NCBI RefSeq assembly: GCF_030687835.1
Contig: NZ_CP117449.1
Location: 4,836,001 to 4,900,000, forward strand
Length of the DNA: 64,000 nt
Direction: 5' to 3'
DNA from: Pseudomonas hefeiensis
GTDB lineage: Bacteria > Pseudomonadota > Gammaproteobacteria > Pseudomonadales > Pseudomonadaceae
The notes below the pieces were generated by a model, which searched no databases, had not been told where the DNA came from, and saw only the letters and a program-made list of their open reading frames with translations. The position numbers were made by a program, and so were the translations under genes. Every line of letters starts with the position of its first letter. Position 1 is the first letter of the stretch. Shown here piece after piece: positions 23,850-32,975 of this stretch.

Positions 23850-25507
23850 CAGAGTGTGTAAAAACGTCAGATTGAGTTTTCTGTATCGACGTCAGCAGCC
23901 CGTGCTTTCGTTTCGCAAACTGATCAACATCACGACGCTTCCAGAAGCAGTCAAAACGACTCAGCAGCCTCTTAAAGTCCTTTGGGCGGGGCAAAAAGAG
24001 CGGTTTTTACGCCGCTAACGCTTTCATCAAATCAGCGGTGCCGATGATTTTCATGACCCTTTTCAAATTGTAGGCGAGCACGTTCAGACTCATCTCTGCA
24101 CTGACCCCGTTGAGCTTTCGCGTGAGGAAGTGCGTTGCACCCATCCATTGTTTGAGCGTCCCGAAGGGATGCTCAACAGTCCGTTTTCGGATCCGCATCA
24201 TTTCCGGCGCGTTGCTCAGCCTGTTCTGCATTTCCTCCAGGACGGCTTCATGCTCCCAGCGTCGAACCCGCCGTTCCGTGCTCGGTGTGCACTGCGGTTT
24301 CATTGCGCAACCCCGGCATTTCGAACTCCAGTAACGGTGCAACGCCAGGCCTTTTTCAACGTTGGTATAGCGCCAGATCAGGGCCTCTCCAGCCGGGCAA
24401 ATGTATTCGTTTTTTGCCGCGTCATAGATGAAGGCATCGTTATTGAAACGCCCGTCTGCTTTGGCTCCAGAGGTCATCGGCTTGGGCACATAGGCGGTGA
24501 TGCCTGCATCGTGGCAAGCCAGGATTTCTTCGCTTTTGAAGTAACCTCGGTCAGCCACTACCGAAAGCGTTTCTGACGCCATCGCTTCGCGGGCCTGCTT
24601 GGCCATCGCGCTGAGTTGATCACGGTCGGAACCGACGTTGGTAACCTCATGGGCAACGATCAAATGGTGCTGGGTATCGACCGCTGTCTGCACGTTGTAA
24701 CCGACGATTCCAGTGCCGCGCGTCATCATGGAACGGGCGTCGGGATCGGTCAGTGAGACCTGTTTATCCGGTGATTCGTTGAGCTGAGTTTCAATGACCT
24801 GTAACTCTTTCATCTGAGCTTTGAGCTTGTCGATTTTCTCTTGCAGACGGGCAGCCTTGGGCTGAGCGATCGAGGGTTCTTGCCGATCGGCTTCGTCGAG
24901 CGCAGTCAGGTACCGATTGATACCCGATTCAATTTCTTCCATCCGCCGCTTCAGCTTGGCGCTGGTGAAATTGCGATCGCGGTTGTTGACGGCCTTGAAT
25001 TTACTGCCGTCGATGGCGACCAGACATTTCTCCGAACAGTCCCAGTTGCTGGCACAGCACCACGAATTGGCGGCAGACGCCTCGGATGGCTTTGCTGTTG
25101 TCTTTTCGGAAGTTGGCGATGGTCTTGAAATCGGGTATCAAACGCCCGGTCAGCCACATCAGCTCGACGTTGCGTTGGGCTTCTCGTTCAAGACGCCGGC
25201 TCGATGGAATGCGGTTTAGATAGCCGTAGATGTAGATCTTCAGCAGGATCGCGGGATGGTAAGCCGGCCGGCCAGTATCAGCCGGTATGGCGCCCTCGAA
25301 ACCCAGTTTGACCAGGTCGAGTTCGTCGACAAAGACGTCGACTACGCGCACCGGATTGGTATCGCTGACGTAATCGTCGAGGCTCTCCGGAAGGAAGGTA
25401 CCTTGGCCTCGATGTTCACCTTGGATAAAGCGCTTCATGGGCGGTCCCTGCGATGAAATCCTCAGAAATCATAGCAAGGGTTTGCGAAAGCGTTTTTACA
25501 CACTCTG
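23850..25507 (-). mobile_element. IS1182-family insertion sequence with GACC target duplication
   Basis: Terminal inverted repeats cagagtgtgtaaaaacg (left, 23850) and cgtttttacacactctg (right, ending 25507) bound a 1658-bp element. The 4-base direct repeat gacc stands on both sides (23846-23849 and 25508-25511). One frameshifted transposase gene fills the inside on the minus strand. With the IS removed, the flanks join as cagtcgacccgaagcgg. Confidence 0.9.
24007..25438 (-). pseudogene. IS1182-family transposase, frameshifted
   Basis: The N-terminal part (25438 to about 25025) has FIQGEHRGQGTFLPESLDDY and the DTGRPAYHPAILLKIYIYGY block of IS1182 transposases. The C-terminal part (down to 24007) continues CLVAIDGSKFKAVNNRDRN, RGTGIVGYNVQTAVDTQHHL, VVADRGYFKSEE and KRTVEHPFGTLKQWMG, carrying the DDE residues. 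The two frames meet near 25024-25034 (LFGE/CLVAIDGS), where one base is out of phase. Programmed frameshifting is not usual in this family, so it is most likely a dead copy or a sequence error. Confidence 0.87.
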
Positions 25508-25523
25508 GACCCGAAGCGGACGT

Positions 25524-25976
25524 TTACCAAGGCTGCTCTTCCGGCATCTCGATATTCGATTCGATCTTTTTGCCCATACTGATTCGCGGCTCGGTCGAGT
25601 AGCCCAGAGATTCGTAGAAGGTTTTGACATTTTCATTTGAGCTGACGATTTGCAGGTTGATTTTCATGCAGCCTCGCGCGGTCAGAGCATCCTCTGCATG
25701 ACGGACTAGACTCATCCCTATGCCTTTTCTGCGGTGCGACGGGTGCACCGCCACCGAGTACAACCATCCACGATGGCCGTCGTATCCGGCGAGAACGGTG
25801 CCAACAACTTCATGTCCTGACAGGGCCACAAAGAAAAGGCCATCCGCTGCGGCCAGTTTTTTGTCGATAGCCAAGCTGGGGGTGTTATGCGCGGTTTCGT
25901 AACCGAATACGGTTTCCCAGAGTTCCACGACGCAACGGCGATGGTGTTCATTTGAGTAGTCGGCAATAGCATCCAT
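25524..25976 (-). CDS. GNAT acetyltransferase, YpeA-like
   Basis: A 150-residue GNAT protein similar to E. coli YpeA: VVGTVLAGYDGHRGWLYSVA, then VHPSHRRKGIGMSLVRHAED as the acetyl-CoA loop (about residues 77-96), and FYESLGYS near the C-terminus. The ATG at 25976 begins MDAIADYSNEHHRRC. It lies just outside the IS1182 right end, with its stop 17 bases from the element, so its transcript end region was probably changed by the insertion. The substrate of YpeA-type enzymes is not known. Confidence 0.87.
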   Translation of the reverse strand: MDAIADYSNEHHRRCVVELWETVFGYETAHNTPSLAIDKKLAAADGLFFVALSGHEVVGTVLAGYDGHRGWLYSVAVHPSHRRKGIGMSLVRHAEDALTARGCMKINLQIVSSNENVKTFYESLGYSTEPRISMGKKIESNIEMPEEQPW

Positions 25977-26138
25977 GGTGTAGCCCTCGAATTGAAGGGG
26001 CTGACGCTAGCGCCTTGGCGTGGGTAATGTCCACTGTCTCTTTTTGGCCGAAAGGCGCATATTCGTGTGGAAGGTTCGAGCTTGAAAGATTGACAGACCG
26101 TTCGTACGTTTAAGTCCCTTTACTGTGGTTGCCTGAAG

Positions 26139-26357
26139 ATGGAAAGCAATTTGTCTTTGCAGATCGAACAAGCCGCCTATGAGGAGTTCATTCGGCTGTG
26201 GGCCATAGGGAGCTTCGAGCATCAGCGATTGGGCCAAGCGTTCTATAACCATTTCAACCTGCACAAACTCACCGATCAAGCTTCATTGCGCGGCCTCTAC
26301 GAGGCCGACGGTAAGAAAGCCTCGGGCCTGATCTTAAAGCTTTTCCATCTTCACTAA
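26139..26357 (+). CDS. Small hypothetical protein
   Basis: A 72-residue frame, MESNLSLQIEQAAYEEFIRL, with SFEHQRLGQAFYNHFNLHKL in the middle and GKKASGLILKLFHLH at the end. I recall similar small proteins with the GQAFYNHF(N/G)LHKL block in pseudomonads near mobile DNA, but I assign no function. It is about 160 bases from the divergent GNAT gene. It is followed by the repeated cagaaatcggccaaaagcgg motif. Confidence 0.55.
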   Translation: MESNLSLQIEQAAYEEFIRLWAIGSFEHQRLGQAFYNHFNLHKLTDQASLRGLYEADGKKASGLILKLFHLH

Positions 26358-26440
26358 GCGTCAGCTGTCGACCCATTGCAGCCGGTCAGCACCGGCAGAA
26401 ATCGGCCAAAAGCGGTCACTCACGTTTGAGTTAGGGTGAT

Positions 26441-28256
26441 TCAAGGCTGTCTCCCAGAGACTATCAATCGAAGCGAATCGATCTCCGTTTGCAACGCTTT
26501 ATTAGCTTCTAAAAGGGCAGCATTTTCTTTCTTTAAAATAGATTTTGAGGGCTTTTCAGGGTTTTCAAAGCTCGGAATGTCAAAAATCAGCTCCATCTCA
26601 TCTTTATATGGCATTAACGGTTGATACAATTGATAGAATGCGCGACCTACGGCGCCGCGAAACAGCTCAAGCTCGGGTTTGTTTTTTCCAGCTGACAATA
26701 TATGCTGGGTTGCGATACCAGGGTAAGGGTCGATATATATAATTTTTTTGAAGCCCAGTTGGTAAGCTTTTTTTGCACATAGTTCACAGGGGCTGGCGGT
26801 TGTAAAAAGCACACCCCCCAATAACTTCTGACCTCCGTGCTTGGAAATTTGCAAGAAGGCATTTTCTTCGGCGTGAAGCGCTCTTGTATGAACTTGGTTT
26901 TTCTCGCCCTCAATCTCATTTTGAATGCTTTTAAAACAAAATGAAAAATTTCTATTTGCATTTTTTGTTTGTCGCTATTAAGTTTGAATATTTAGAGGTA
27001 AGCGCTTTTCTGAAAGTCGGATTCGTTAGCTCATATTCACTGAAGTCTGATTTGTTTCGGCCGTGAATAAGGTCTTCTGCACTTCGTAGCAAGCAAGGCA
27101 ATTGCCCTTGAGGAGTGCTATTCCAGCCTATTGCTTTTACACTATAAGATTCGTCTGTAACAACGGCACCCACCTGTCTTGAAATACAACCAGAACTCTG
27201 CTTGGCGGTGTACGCAATTTGCATGCAGTTCTCAATGGATGTAGGCATCACAAGGCCGGGATGCATCATTAGTGTGACATACCAAGCTAATTGGCTTACT
27301 AAGTCGTTTTGGGTGTATTCGCTGATTTTTGAATTATGAATATGTATATCAGATACTTCGATACACTCTTGAATATTCTGAACGACAAATTTTTTGGCGC
27401 CCGAAATTTTTTCTGGATACTCCTTATTGTCCAGAACTCTGATTTCGTCATCAGTTAACTTTCTGTACTCTCTGAGACTGCGTAAGCGCTCGGTGTTGGT
27501 TGTATTTATTGAGACTAGGTAGAAATTGGCGTAGCGTCTTTTTAAATAAAACGCTTCATAAGGATTTCTTATTGCATCGATCACAATCCTACACGGCACA
27601 TTGTTTGCTCGAGCTTTTTTATGTGCCAGCTTTATTAAAAAATTCAAGTGTTTTGGGAAGTTGAAGAGCTGTTCAGGGTTGAAATTTTGATCGTTAGCTC
27701 TGCCGGAAGCCCTAACATTATCACCAGCACGTTGATAAAACTGAGTGAATTTAGCCTTACCTAATTTTGACTGAATTATTTTTGTTAATTCAGGAATGTC
27801 GATAAAATGGAAATCAAAAAATGTTTCGATTTCATGTTCTTGGATATGGTGCTTATTTCGTGTAGTGAGATTTTTTTTGCGGATTGACTCAAGCATCGAA
27901 AAAAGACTTGATGCTTCTTTTTGACTTAGTGGGTTGTCAAATGTTTGGCTGGAAAAATAAGCTATAAATTCGGACTTCGAAAGCTGTAATAATTGATAGG
28001 TAATTAAGCCACTGGCTTCTATTTTATAAAAAGGTATCCAGTCCACGCCATCTAAATATTTTTTTATTATCTGATGCTTTTTTAACTCGTTACGAGTTAG
28101 ACCATCATAACCATCGGTTGGAATATTAAATTCGTCGCCACATAGTTTCTGAGCTGTTGTAGTGCATCCTGAGCCTGTGCGACCAGTTAGCCCAATGATC
28201 AGAAAATCCTTTGTATCTTCATATACGCTGTTAATGGCTGATGAGGTCTCCTGCAT
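26441..28256 (-). pseudogene. avcD: AvcD-type antiviral cytidine/deoxycytidylate deaminase, frameshifted at an A6 run
   Basis: The intact frame would give about 604 residues. The N-terminal P-loop kinase-like domain has GLTGRTGSGCTTTA (residues 22-35). The C-terminal deaminase domain has the zinc motifs ALHAEENAF and TTASPCELCAKKA. This combination is that of AvcD, which depletes deoxynucleotides during phage infection and is restrained by the upstream AvcI RNA. The N-terminal frame (28256-26952) ends ATNKKCK-stop just after the run at 26961-26966 (A6 in the message). The catalytic part continues in another frame, restored if the run loses one A. The start at 28256 follows a gggagag ribosome site. 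Confidence 0.82.
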
Positions 28257-28480
28257 TTAATCTCTCCCTGTATAGTGCGGCTTAATAATTAAAAAACGCC
28301 AATTTTCAGTTTTTATATTTAAAATGATCACCTATAACTTTGTGATTGAATTCGGCTAAGCCTCAGGCGCTCATTACGACGAGAGTATGGCAAAGTGACT
28401 TCATTGCATAGCTGGATATTGAATTTTTTCATGTTGATTGAACGTTCTTCTGGCACGCTTACAAAACAATATCGCAATTA
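28257..28480 (-). ncRNA. avcI: Candidate AvcI antitoxin RNA leader upstream of avcD
   Basis: The AT-rich 220-base region directly upstream of avcD is where the AvcI RNA is encoded in known AvcID systems. It contains no protein gene. Several short stems can be drawn (for example cgccaattttcagtttttat and gtgattgaattcggctaagcct on the plus strand). The assignment rests on position only; I cannot confirm the conserved AvcI fold by eye. Confidence 0.4.
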
Positions 28481-28721
28481 AGAAGCGTTATTATCCGAAC
28501 CTACTTAGCGTCTAAGGATGTGTACGGCATAAGCTTTTGGCCCCCCTTGAGGACTCATTTTTGGCCAATATGCCCTAGGCCTAAACGTCCAATTTTGGCC
28601 GTTTTCAGCCCTTCGCGACAGGCAGAAATCGGCCATTTGCGGCCTGTTGCAAAGGTGGGCTACCGATCTATAGCTGCATCCTTTCGTTATCAGAATCAGG
28701 TCGAAGGCTCACACCGACAAG
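28481..28721. other. Intergenic region with degenerate repeated motif
   Basis: No supported gene. It includes cgacaggcagaaatcggccatttgcggcct in pieces (about 28617-28648), related to motifs at 17720, 23815 and 26390. Such strings are common remnants in pseudomonad spacers. Confidence 0.45.
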
Positions 28722-29144
28722 CTAAAGTTTTTCATACATCACCTCGAATTCTTCACCCAATTCCTGTTGGATGGATTTCAGTAATTTAGCGGCGGCCTCG
28801 TCAAATCTTGCGTAATCGTCTGCACTCCAAGGGCCGGGATCTGGTGGGTAATCCCAGTTCAGCGAGGTGTCATGCCACTGTGAAAGCTCGTTAAGCATTG
28901 CCTGGACTTCGTTACTGAGTGGTAGCCTCTCTTCAATAGGCCCTACAGAAAATTTATCCCGGGCAATATTGTTTCCACACCAAAGGCAACCGCCGCCCCA
29001 TTCGAACATTAAGCGAACACGATAGCGTTCTGCCCCCATCATTGGGCTCCATTTTTTTGTGGGTACATGGTGCGCACAATAGGCTGGCAAAGATATCCAC
29101 GCTAGGCCAGCAACTGGACGCAGGGTTTCTTCAATTTCCGTCAA
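28722..29144 (-). CDS. Hypothetical protein with WCGNN motif
   Basis: A 140-residue soluble protein of unknown function. Visible blocks are WISLPAYCAHHVPTKKWSPM, RYRVRLMFEWGGGCLWCGNN and the C-terminal acidic helix FDEAAAKLLKSIQQELGEEF. Cys, His and CxxC-like spacing (CAHH, CLWC) might bind metal, which is inference. It resembles small single-domain proteins often found beside toxin genes, but no toxin is adjacent on the same strand. There is no clear ribosome-site evidence beyond a plausible ATG at 29144. Confidence 0.65.
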   Translation of the reverse strand: MTEIEETLRPVAGLAWISLPAYCAHHVPTKKWSPMMGAERYRVRLMFEWGGGCLWCGNNIARDKFSVGPIEERLPLSNEVQAMLNELSQWHDTSLNWDYPPDPGPWSADDYARFDEAAAKLLKSIQQELGEEFEVMYEKL

Positions 29145-29323
29145 TCGACATTCCGACTTCAGCGACGCCCTCCCACACTGAAATACCTTGCAACCCTTAC
29201 CTGATTGAGAAATCCCCCGCGCCTCTCTAAATTTTTTCCCACAACGCCGGGCCCCTCTGACAGCGAATCGCTGCCATGTCGGAGTTGCAGTTTGTACAAC
29301 TTCGACACTGAGAGGAGGGGCTT

Positions 29324-30316
29324 ATGACTGCCCTGGAACCGTTCTTTTTTGCCGAGTTTCTCGGCACCGCCACTTGGTTGTGGCTCGTTTTTATCAGCAT
29401 CGTTATCAGCCTGTTGGTCTTCGACCTCGGGGTGCTACACCGTGAGCATCGAGAAATCGGCGTTCGTGAAAGCCTGCTGCTGTCTGCTGGCTATATCACG
29501 GCCAGCTTGCTGTTTGGGCTCTGGGTCTGGCAGGTCAAGGGCGGTGATGCCGGGATGGATTTCTACACCGGCTTTCTGATCGAGAAATCGTTGTCGATGG
29601 ACAACGTATTTCTTATGGCGATGATCTTCAGCTTTCTCTCAATCCCGCGTAAGTATCAGCACGAGGTGCTGTTCTGGGGTATTCTCGGTGTGATAGTGCT
29701 GCGCGCGATCATGATTGGCCTAGGTGCGGCGCTGATCGCCGAGTTCAGCTGGATTCTCTATGTATTCGGCATCTTCCTGCTGTTGACCGGCGCCAAGATG
29801 CTGTTCAGCAAGATCGATGACCATCCGGACCTTAGTGAAAACCTGCTGGTGAAGTTCCTGCGCAAGCACATGCGGGTGACCGATCGCTTGCATGAAGGGC
29901 GCTTCTTCGTCCGCCAGGCGGATGCCAGTGGTAAGTCCGTGCTCTGGACGACGCCGTTGTTCCTGGCCCTGGTGCTGATTGAGTGTGCCGACTTGGTGTT
30001 CGCTGTGGACAGCGTGCCGGCGATCTTTGCCATCACCCAGGATCCCTTCATCGTCTACACCTCTAACATCTTCGCCATCCTTGGCCTGCGTGCGTTGTAT
30101 TTCGCTCTGGCGGCGATGATTCACCGCTTCGCCTATCTCAAGTACGCCCTGGCGCTTGTGCTGGTGTTTATCGGCGGCAAGATCTTCCTGGTCGGCATCA
30201 TCGGTAAGATTGCGCCGGTGATTTCCCTGAGCGTGACCCTGGCTTTGTTGCTGGGCGGTGTGCTGCTATCGCTTTGGAAAACCCGCGACCAGGCCTCTGC
30301 TCGCTCGCAGGTTTAG
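29324..30316 (+). CDS. TerC/Alx family integral membrane protein
   Basis: A 330-residue protein with about nine membrane segments. TerC-family signature residues are present: FDLGVLHREHREIGVRESL near residue 44, LIEKSLSMDNVFLMAMIFSF near 84, and ECADLVFAVDSVPAIFAITQ near 220. The acidic residues in these helices are thought to carry metal ions (Mn in Alx/MntX-type proteins). The ribosome site gaggaggggctt is strong. It has core-like GC. I looked for a yybP-ykoY manganese riboswitch in the 180-base leader and did not find its conserved core. Confidence 0.9.
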   Translation: MTALEPFFFAEFLGTATWLWLVFISIVISLLVFDLGVLHREHREIGVRESLLLSAGYITASLLFGLWVWQVKGGDAGMDFYTGFLIEKSLSMDNVFLMAMIFSFLSIPRKYQHEVLFWGILGVIVLRAIMIGLGAALIAEFSWILYVFGIFLLLTGAKMLFSKIDDHPDLSENLLVKFLRKHMRVTDRLHEGRFFVRQADASGKSVLWTTPLFLALVLIECADLVFAVDSVPAIFAITQDPFIVYTSNIFAILGLRALYFALAAMIHRFAYLKYALALVLVFIGGKIFLVGIIGKIAPVISLSVTLALLLGGVLLSLWKTRDQASARSQV

Positions 30317-30399
30317 ATCCAAACAGGCGGCGGCCGCTACACGAAAACAATATTTGCGCCTGCCATCGGGGGGTCATAGGCCGATGTCGTTGAATGGGT

Positions 30400-30428
30400 G
30401 AGGGGCAGCCGAAAGTGAGCAGCCCCTC
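30400..30428. terminator. Possible shared hairpin between convergent genes
   Basis: gaggggc and gcccctc pair around a 15-base loop between the terC-like gene (plus) and the nuclease-like gene (minus). There is no strong T-tract, so it is a weak candidate. Confidence 0.4.
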
Positions 30429-30429
30429 G

Positions 30430-31641
30430 TCACTTAAACGCGATGTACTGTTGTGTAGGCGCGTTGGTGAATAGTCCGCCCCCCTTCGATGCGTTCTCGA
30501 ATGCAGACGCGAATTGGTAGAGTCCGATATCGTTCATCTGCACGACCTTGCTTTCATTCACCGATCCGTGGAGCGAGTGAAAGACAATGCCTCGAACGGG
30601 AATCCCTCCTGGGTTGATTAATGCGTTGAGGATTTTTACAGGTAAATCCGTCTTCGTTTCAGGCCCTATGTACGATGCGTTTTTGTTTGCCATATTGATA
30701 AGGCACCAGAACAACCATTTGGGTGACATTTGCTGGCCGTTGGTGGGATGACCCAGTGTCGCGTTGACGCTTCCTTTCGCTTCAACAATCAGGTACTCAA
30801 TTACGTTGCCTGTGCGCATGTCGCGCTTGACCCAAATCTGGTCTATTCCATTGGGGCGCATCCCGTTTGCGGACTTCCCCATTTTCATCTGGTAGTCCGT
30901 GCCACACACGGTGATCAGGAGTTTGCTTGCTGCATATTCCCCGCGGGCCGACGTTATAGACTGCGGGGTATTCAGATCTCCACCAAGGTTCGTGTAGTGG
31001 GTGCTCAAGCGATTTCCAGATTTGACATCGTTTCTTTTGAACCGGTCCCAGCCGAGGCTGTGATCCTCCCCCCGAAGCCAGGTGTTCACCGCTTCCTTGG
31101 TCGTGGCGTCAAGCCTGGAAACGGCGTCGTAGTGACCCCACGCTTCTTTTGCCTGCCGACGCACGATCCCTTGCTGCCGTATATCCTCGAATGCCCGCAA
31201 CATCTGCTCACGATGCATCCGAATCCATTGCACATGCTGATTAGTTGAGTCGAACAGCAAATGACTATGGGCGCTACCTTGGGTATGACGCGCATCCCGC
31301 CTCAGTGCCTGTGAGATTTCAGTTTGGCCCTGCATGTCGAGTAGAACGAGTTGGTCGGCGCTGGAATTGCTCGGAAGGACGGCGTGACGGTTCACGATCT
31401 GGCTGACCAGGCTACTCTCGGGCGGATCCAGCAACTTTCGTATGCCTATCGTTCCGAGGGCTGTGTAAGGGTATTGCTGGCTCGATAAAAGCGTCAGGTT
31501 ATTTGTAGTCAGATCCAGCGTAGGTTGGTCACCCAGATAAAGATCTACTTTCAGACCGCCAGGACGCCCCGCTTCCAGGTTGTTCAAGATGCGTTGATTC
31601 AACGGGTCGTTGATGTTGGTATAACTTGTCAACTGGTTCAT
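30430..31641 (-). CDS. Restriction-endonuclease-fold toxin-like protein
   Basis: A 403-residue protein. The C-terminal part (about residues 225-330) has the layout of polymorphic-toxin REase domains: ANGMRPNGIDQIWVKRDMRT with the core Asp, then EYLIVEAKGSVNATL with the ExK pair, then GQQMSPKWLFWCLINMA. No signal peptide, Rhs repeats or known secretion marker is visible in the N-terminal half (LTSYTNINDPLNQRILNNLE; later SRLDATTKEAVNTWLRGEDH). The start ATG at 31641 is at the usual distance from a ggcgcctgat segment, not a strong ribosome site. No partner immunity gene is obvious next to it. DNase activity is inferred from the fold only. Confidence 0.7.
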   Translation of the reverse strand: MNQLTSYTNINDPLNQRILNNLEAGRPGGLKVDLYLGDQPTLDLTTNNLTLLSSQQYPYTALGTIGIRKLLDPPESSLVSQIVNRHAVLPSNSSADQLVLLDMQGQTEISQALRRDARHTQGSAHSHLLFDSTNQHVQWIRMHREQMLRAFEDIRQQGIVRRQAKEAWGHYDAVSRLDATTKEAVNTWLRGEDHSLGWDRFKRNDVKSGNRLSTHYTNLGGDLNTPQSITSARGEYAASKLLITVCGTDYQMKMGKSANGMRPNGIDQIWVKRDMRTGNVIEYLIVEAKGSVNATLGHPTNGQQMSPKWLFWCLINMANKNASYIGPETKTDLPVKILNALINPGGIPVRGIVFHSLHGSVNESKVVQMNDIGLYQFASAFENASKGGGLFTNAPTQQYIAFK

Positions 31642-32315
31642 ATCAGGCGCCGTCCGTTGGCAAGGGTAAAGGCCGGATACAGAGCCGCAGTGAACGGTCG
31701 TTTACGGTCACTATCACTACGCGGGGCTTGATAGCAGCATAGAACACTGTGTCTGGAGTGTGAGTCTGAATTCAAAACCGGTGTAACGGGGGCTCAGGGG
31801 CATTCAGCGGGAATACGCGGATGCCTGCAACAAGCCGCCTGCGCAAGCGGCATGACGCGAAATGGGCCGGCCGCACATCGCCAACATGCACAGAGTGCTG
31901 GATCCTATTGTTTACAAGGTTCCGGTCAGTCGAAAAACCATCAACGTGCTCAATCAGAACCTTCAGTACCGTAGCGCCAGACTGAAGGCTATCCGCTCGG
32001 CCCTTAAAGGCCGTGAGTCACTACGCCAAAAGGTACAGTGATGGATGATAATCAGAGTCAAGGCTCACCAGTCCAGATGGTCAAGTGAGATGCAATGCCC
32101 CACTCGCGTCAGCCCTCCGCTAACAAGCAGAAAATGGGTTGACGAACGTGGCAATTCTCCCTAGATTCATCCCCATCGAAGCGACTGACCAGATGAGATT
32201 GAGCGCTTCCCAGCGACGAAAGTCGTAACCGCGCAAGGCGGTTCGTAAGTGGTGTCTGGATCTGCTTTACCGAATACGAAAAAGACGCCTGCGGCGTCTT
32301 TTTTCGTTTCTGTCT
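31642..32315. other. Gene-poor stretch with coding remnant and a terminator
   Basis: No intact gene. A plus-strand segment at about 31860-32040 translates in part as HRVLDPIVYKVPVSRKTINV and LNQNLQYRSARLKAIRSALK, which looks like the tail of a lost gene; I cannot name it. A clear terminator lies at 32276-32308. The rest shows no feature that I can support. Confidence 0.45.
32276..32308 (+). terminator. Rho-independent terminator
   Basis: The stem aaaaagacgcc/ggcgtctttttt with loop tgc and T6 points rightward, and it is nearly symmetric. It lies 8 bases beyond the stop of the minus-strand gene at 32316, so it can serve that gene too. Confidence 0.88.
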
Positions 32316-32726
32316 CTAACGCTTGGTCGATGTCGGCTGCCGCATGTGGATCTTACCGCACAGCAATATAAAGCCCATCCTGCCCAGTAATCGAGGCGGT
32401 TTGTCAGTTTGATGATAAGCGCTTTCAACGACAAGGTTCAGGTCCTGAGGCTTATCCTTGGCAGCCCGACGTATCTCAAAAAACATGTGGCTCGAAAAGG
32501 TGACGTGCACACCCAAATCACGTCCCGCCAAATCACTCTGTACTGTGAATGTAAACGGCTCAAGATGAGCAAAATCGTAAACCTGACCACCGATGGTCAG
32601 CGGTGGAAGATAGACGGTCACTGAGGTCTCCGTTCCGGCCAGCGAGTCAAAGTAAAATATCGAATAGTTCTGGGGAGGTTTGTAGGCAAACTCCGAGAGT
32701 TGCGTAGGGGGCCCAGCAAACCCCAT
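32316..32726 (-). CDS. Hypothetical protein, possibly N-terminally truncated
   Basis: A 136-residue frame from the ATG at 32726 (MGFAGPPTQLSEFAYKPPQN). The block VYDFAHLEPFTFTVQSDLAG followed by NLVVESAYHQTDKP resembles a family of uncharacterised proteins that begin YDFAHLxPF and contain a VxSAY segment, usually longer. The start is only about 18 bases below a terminator stem (interrupted by the IS21 element), leaving no room for a promoter, so the gene may be a truncated remnant. A longer frame into the IS repeats is an artefact. Confidence 0.5.
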   Translation of the reverse strand: MGFAGPPTQLSEFAYKPPQNYSIFYFDSLAGTETSVTVYLPPLTIGGQVYDFAHLEPFTFTVQSDLAGRDLGVHVTFSSHMFFEIRRAAKDKPQDLNLVVESAYHQTDKPPRLLGRMGFILLCGKIHMRQPTSTKR

Positions 32727-32743
32727 CCGATAGGCAGCAAAAA

Positions 32744-32764
32744 GCCCCGATGCTTTCGCACCGG
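32744..32764 (-). terminator. Left half of a terminator split by the IS21-type element
   Basis: aaaaagccccgatgctttcgcaccgg at about 32739-32764 would pair with ggctttttg at 35413-35421 once the IS and one target copy are removed, giving aaaaagccccgatg/caccggggcttttt. The IS lies between the two arms. The intact hairpin would have ended transcripts of the small membrane-protein gene at 35496-35681. Confidence 0.8.
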
Positions 32765-32975
32765 TGCGGATTCCACGCGCATTTGGACACCCATTCCACG
32801 AACACTTGGACAGCGATTCCACGCTGACTTGGACACTCATTCCACGGCCACTTGGACACTGATTCCACGAGCACTTGGACAGTGATTTCTCACTGAACCG
32901 ACCCACGCTCAGGCAGGCGGCAACGCAGGACTATTCACTACCATCGGCCTCTTTTATCGAAGCGAAGAGGTCGTC

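Noticed and set aside
26647..26961. A 104-codon minus-strand frame starting MQIEIFHFVL at the avcD break
   Set aside because: It is the third, wrong frame; the zinc-binding deaminase motifs are in the frame of 26441-26854 extended upstream to the A6 run.
29145..29323. A yybP-ykoY manganese riboswitch upstream of the terC-like gene
   Set aside because: The gene family often has one, but the conserved loop sequences of the class could not be found in the 180-base leader.
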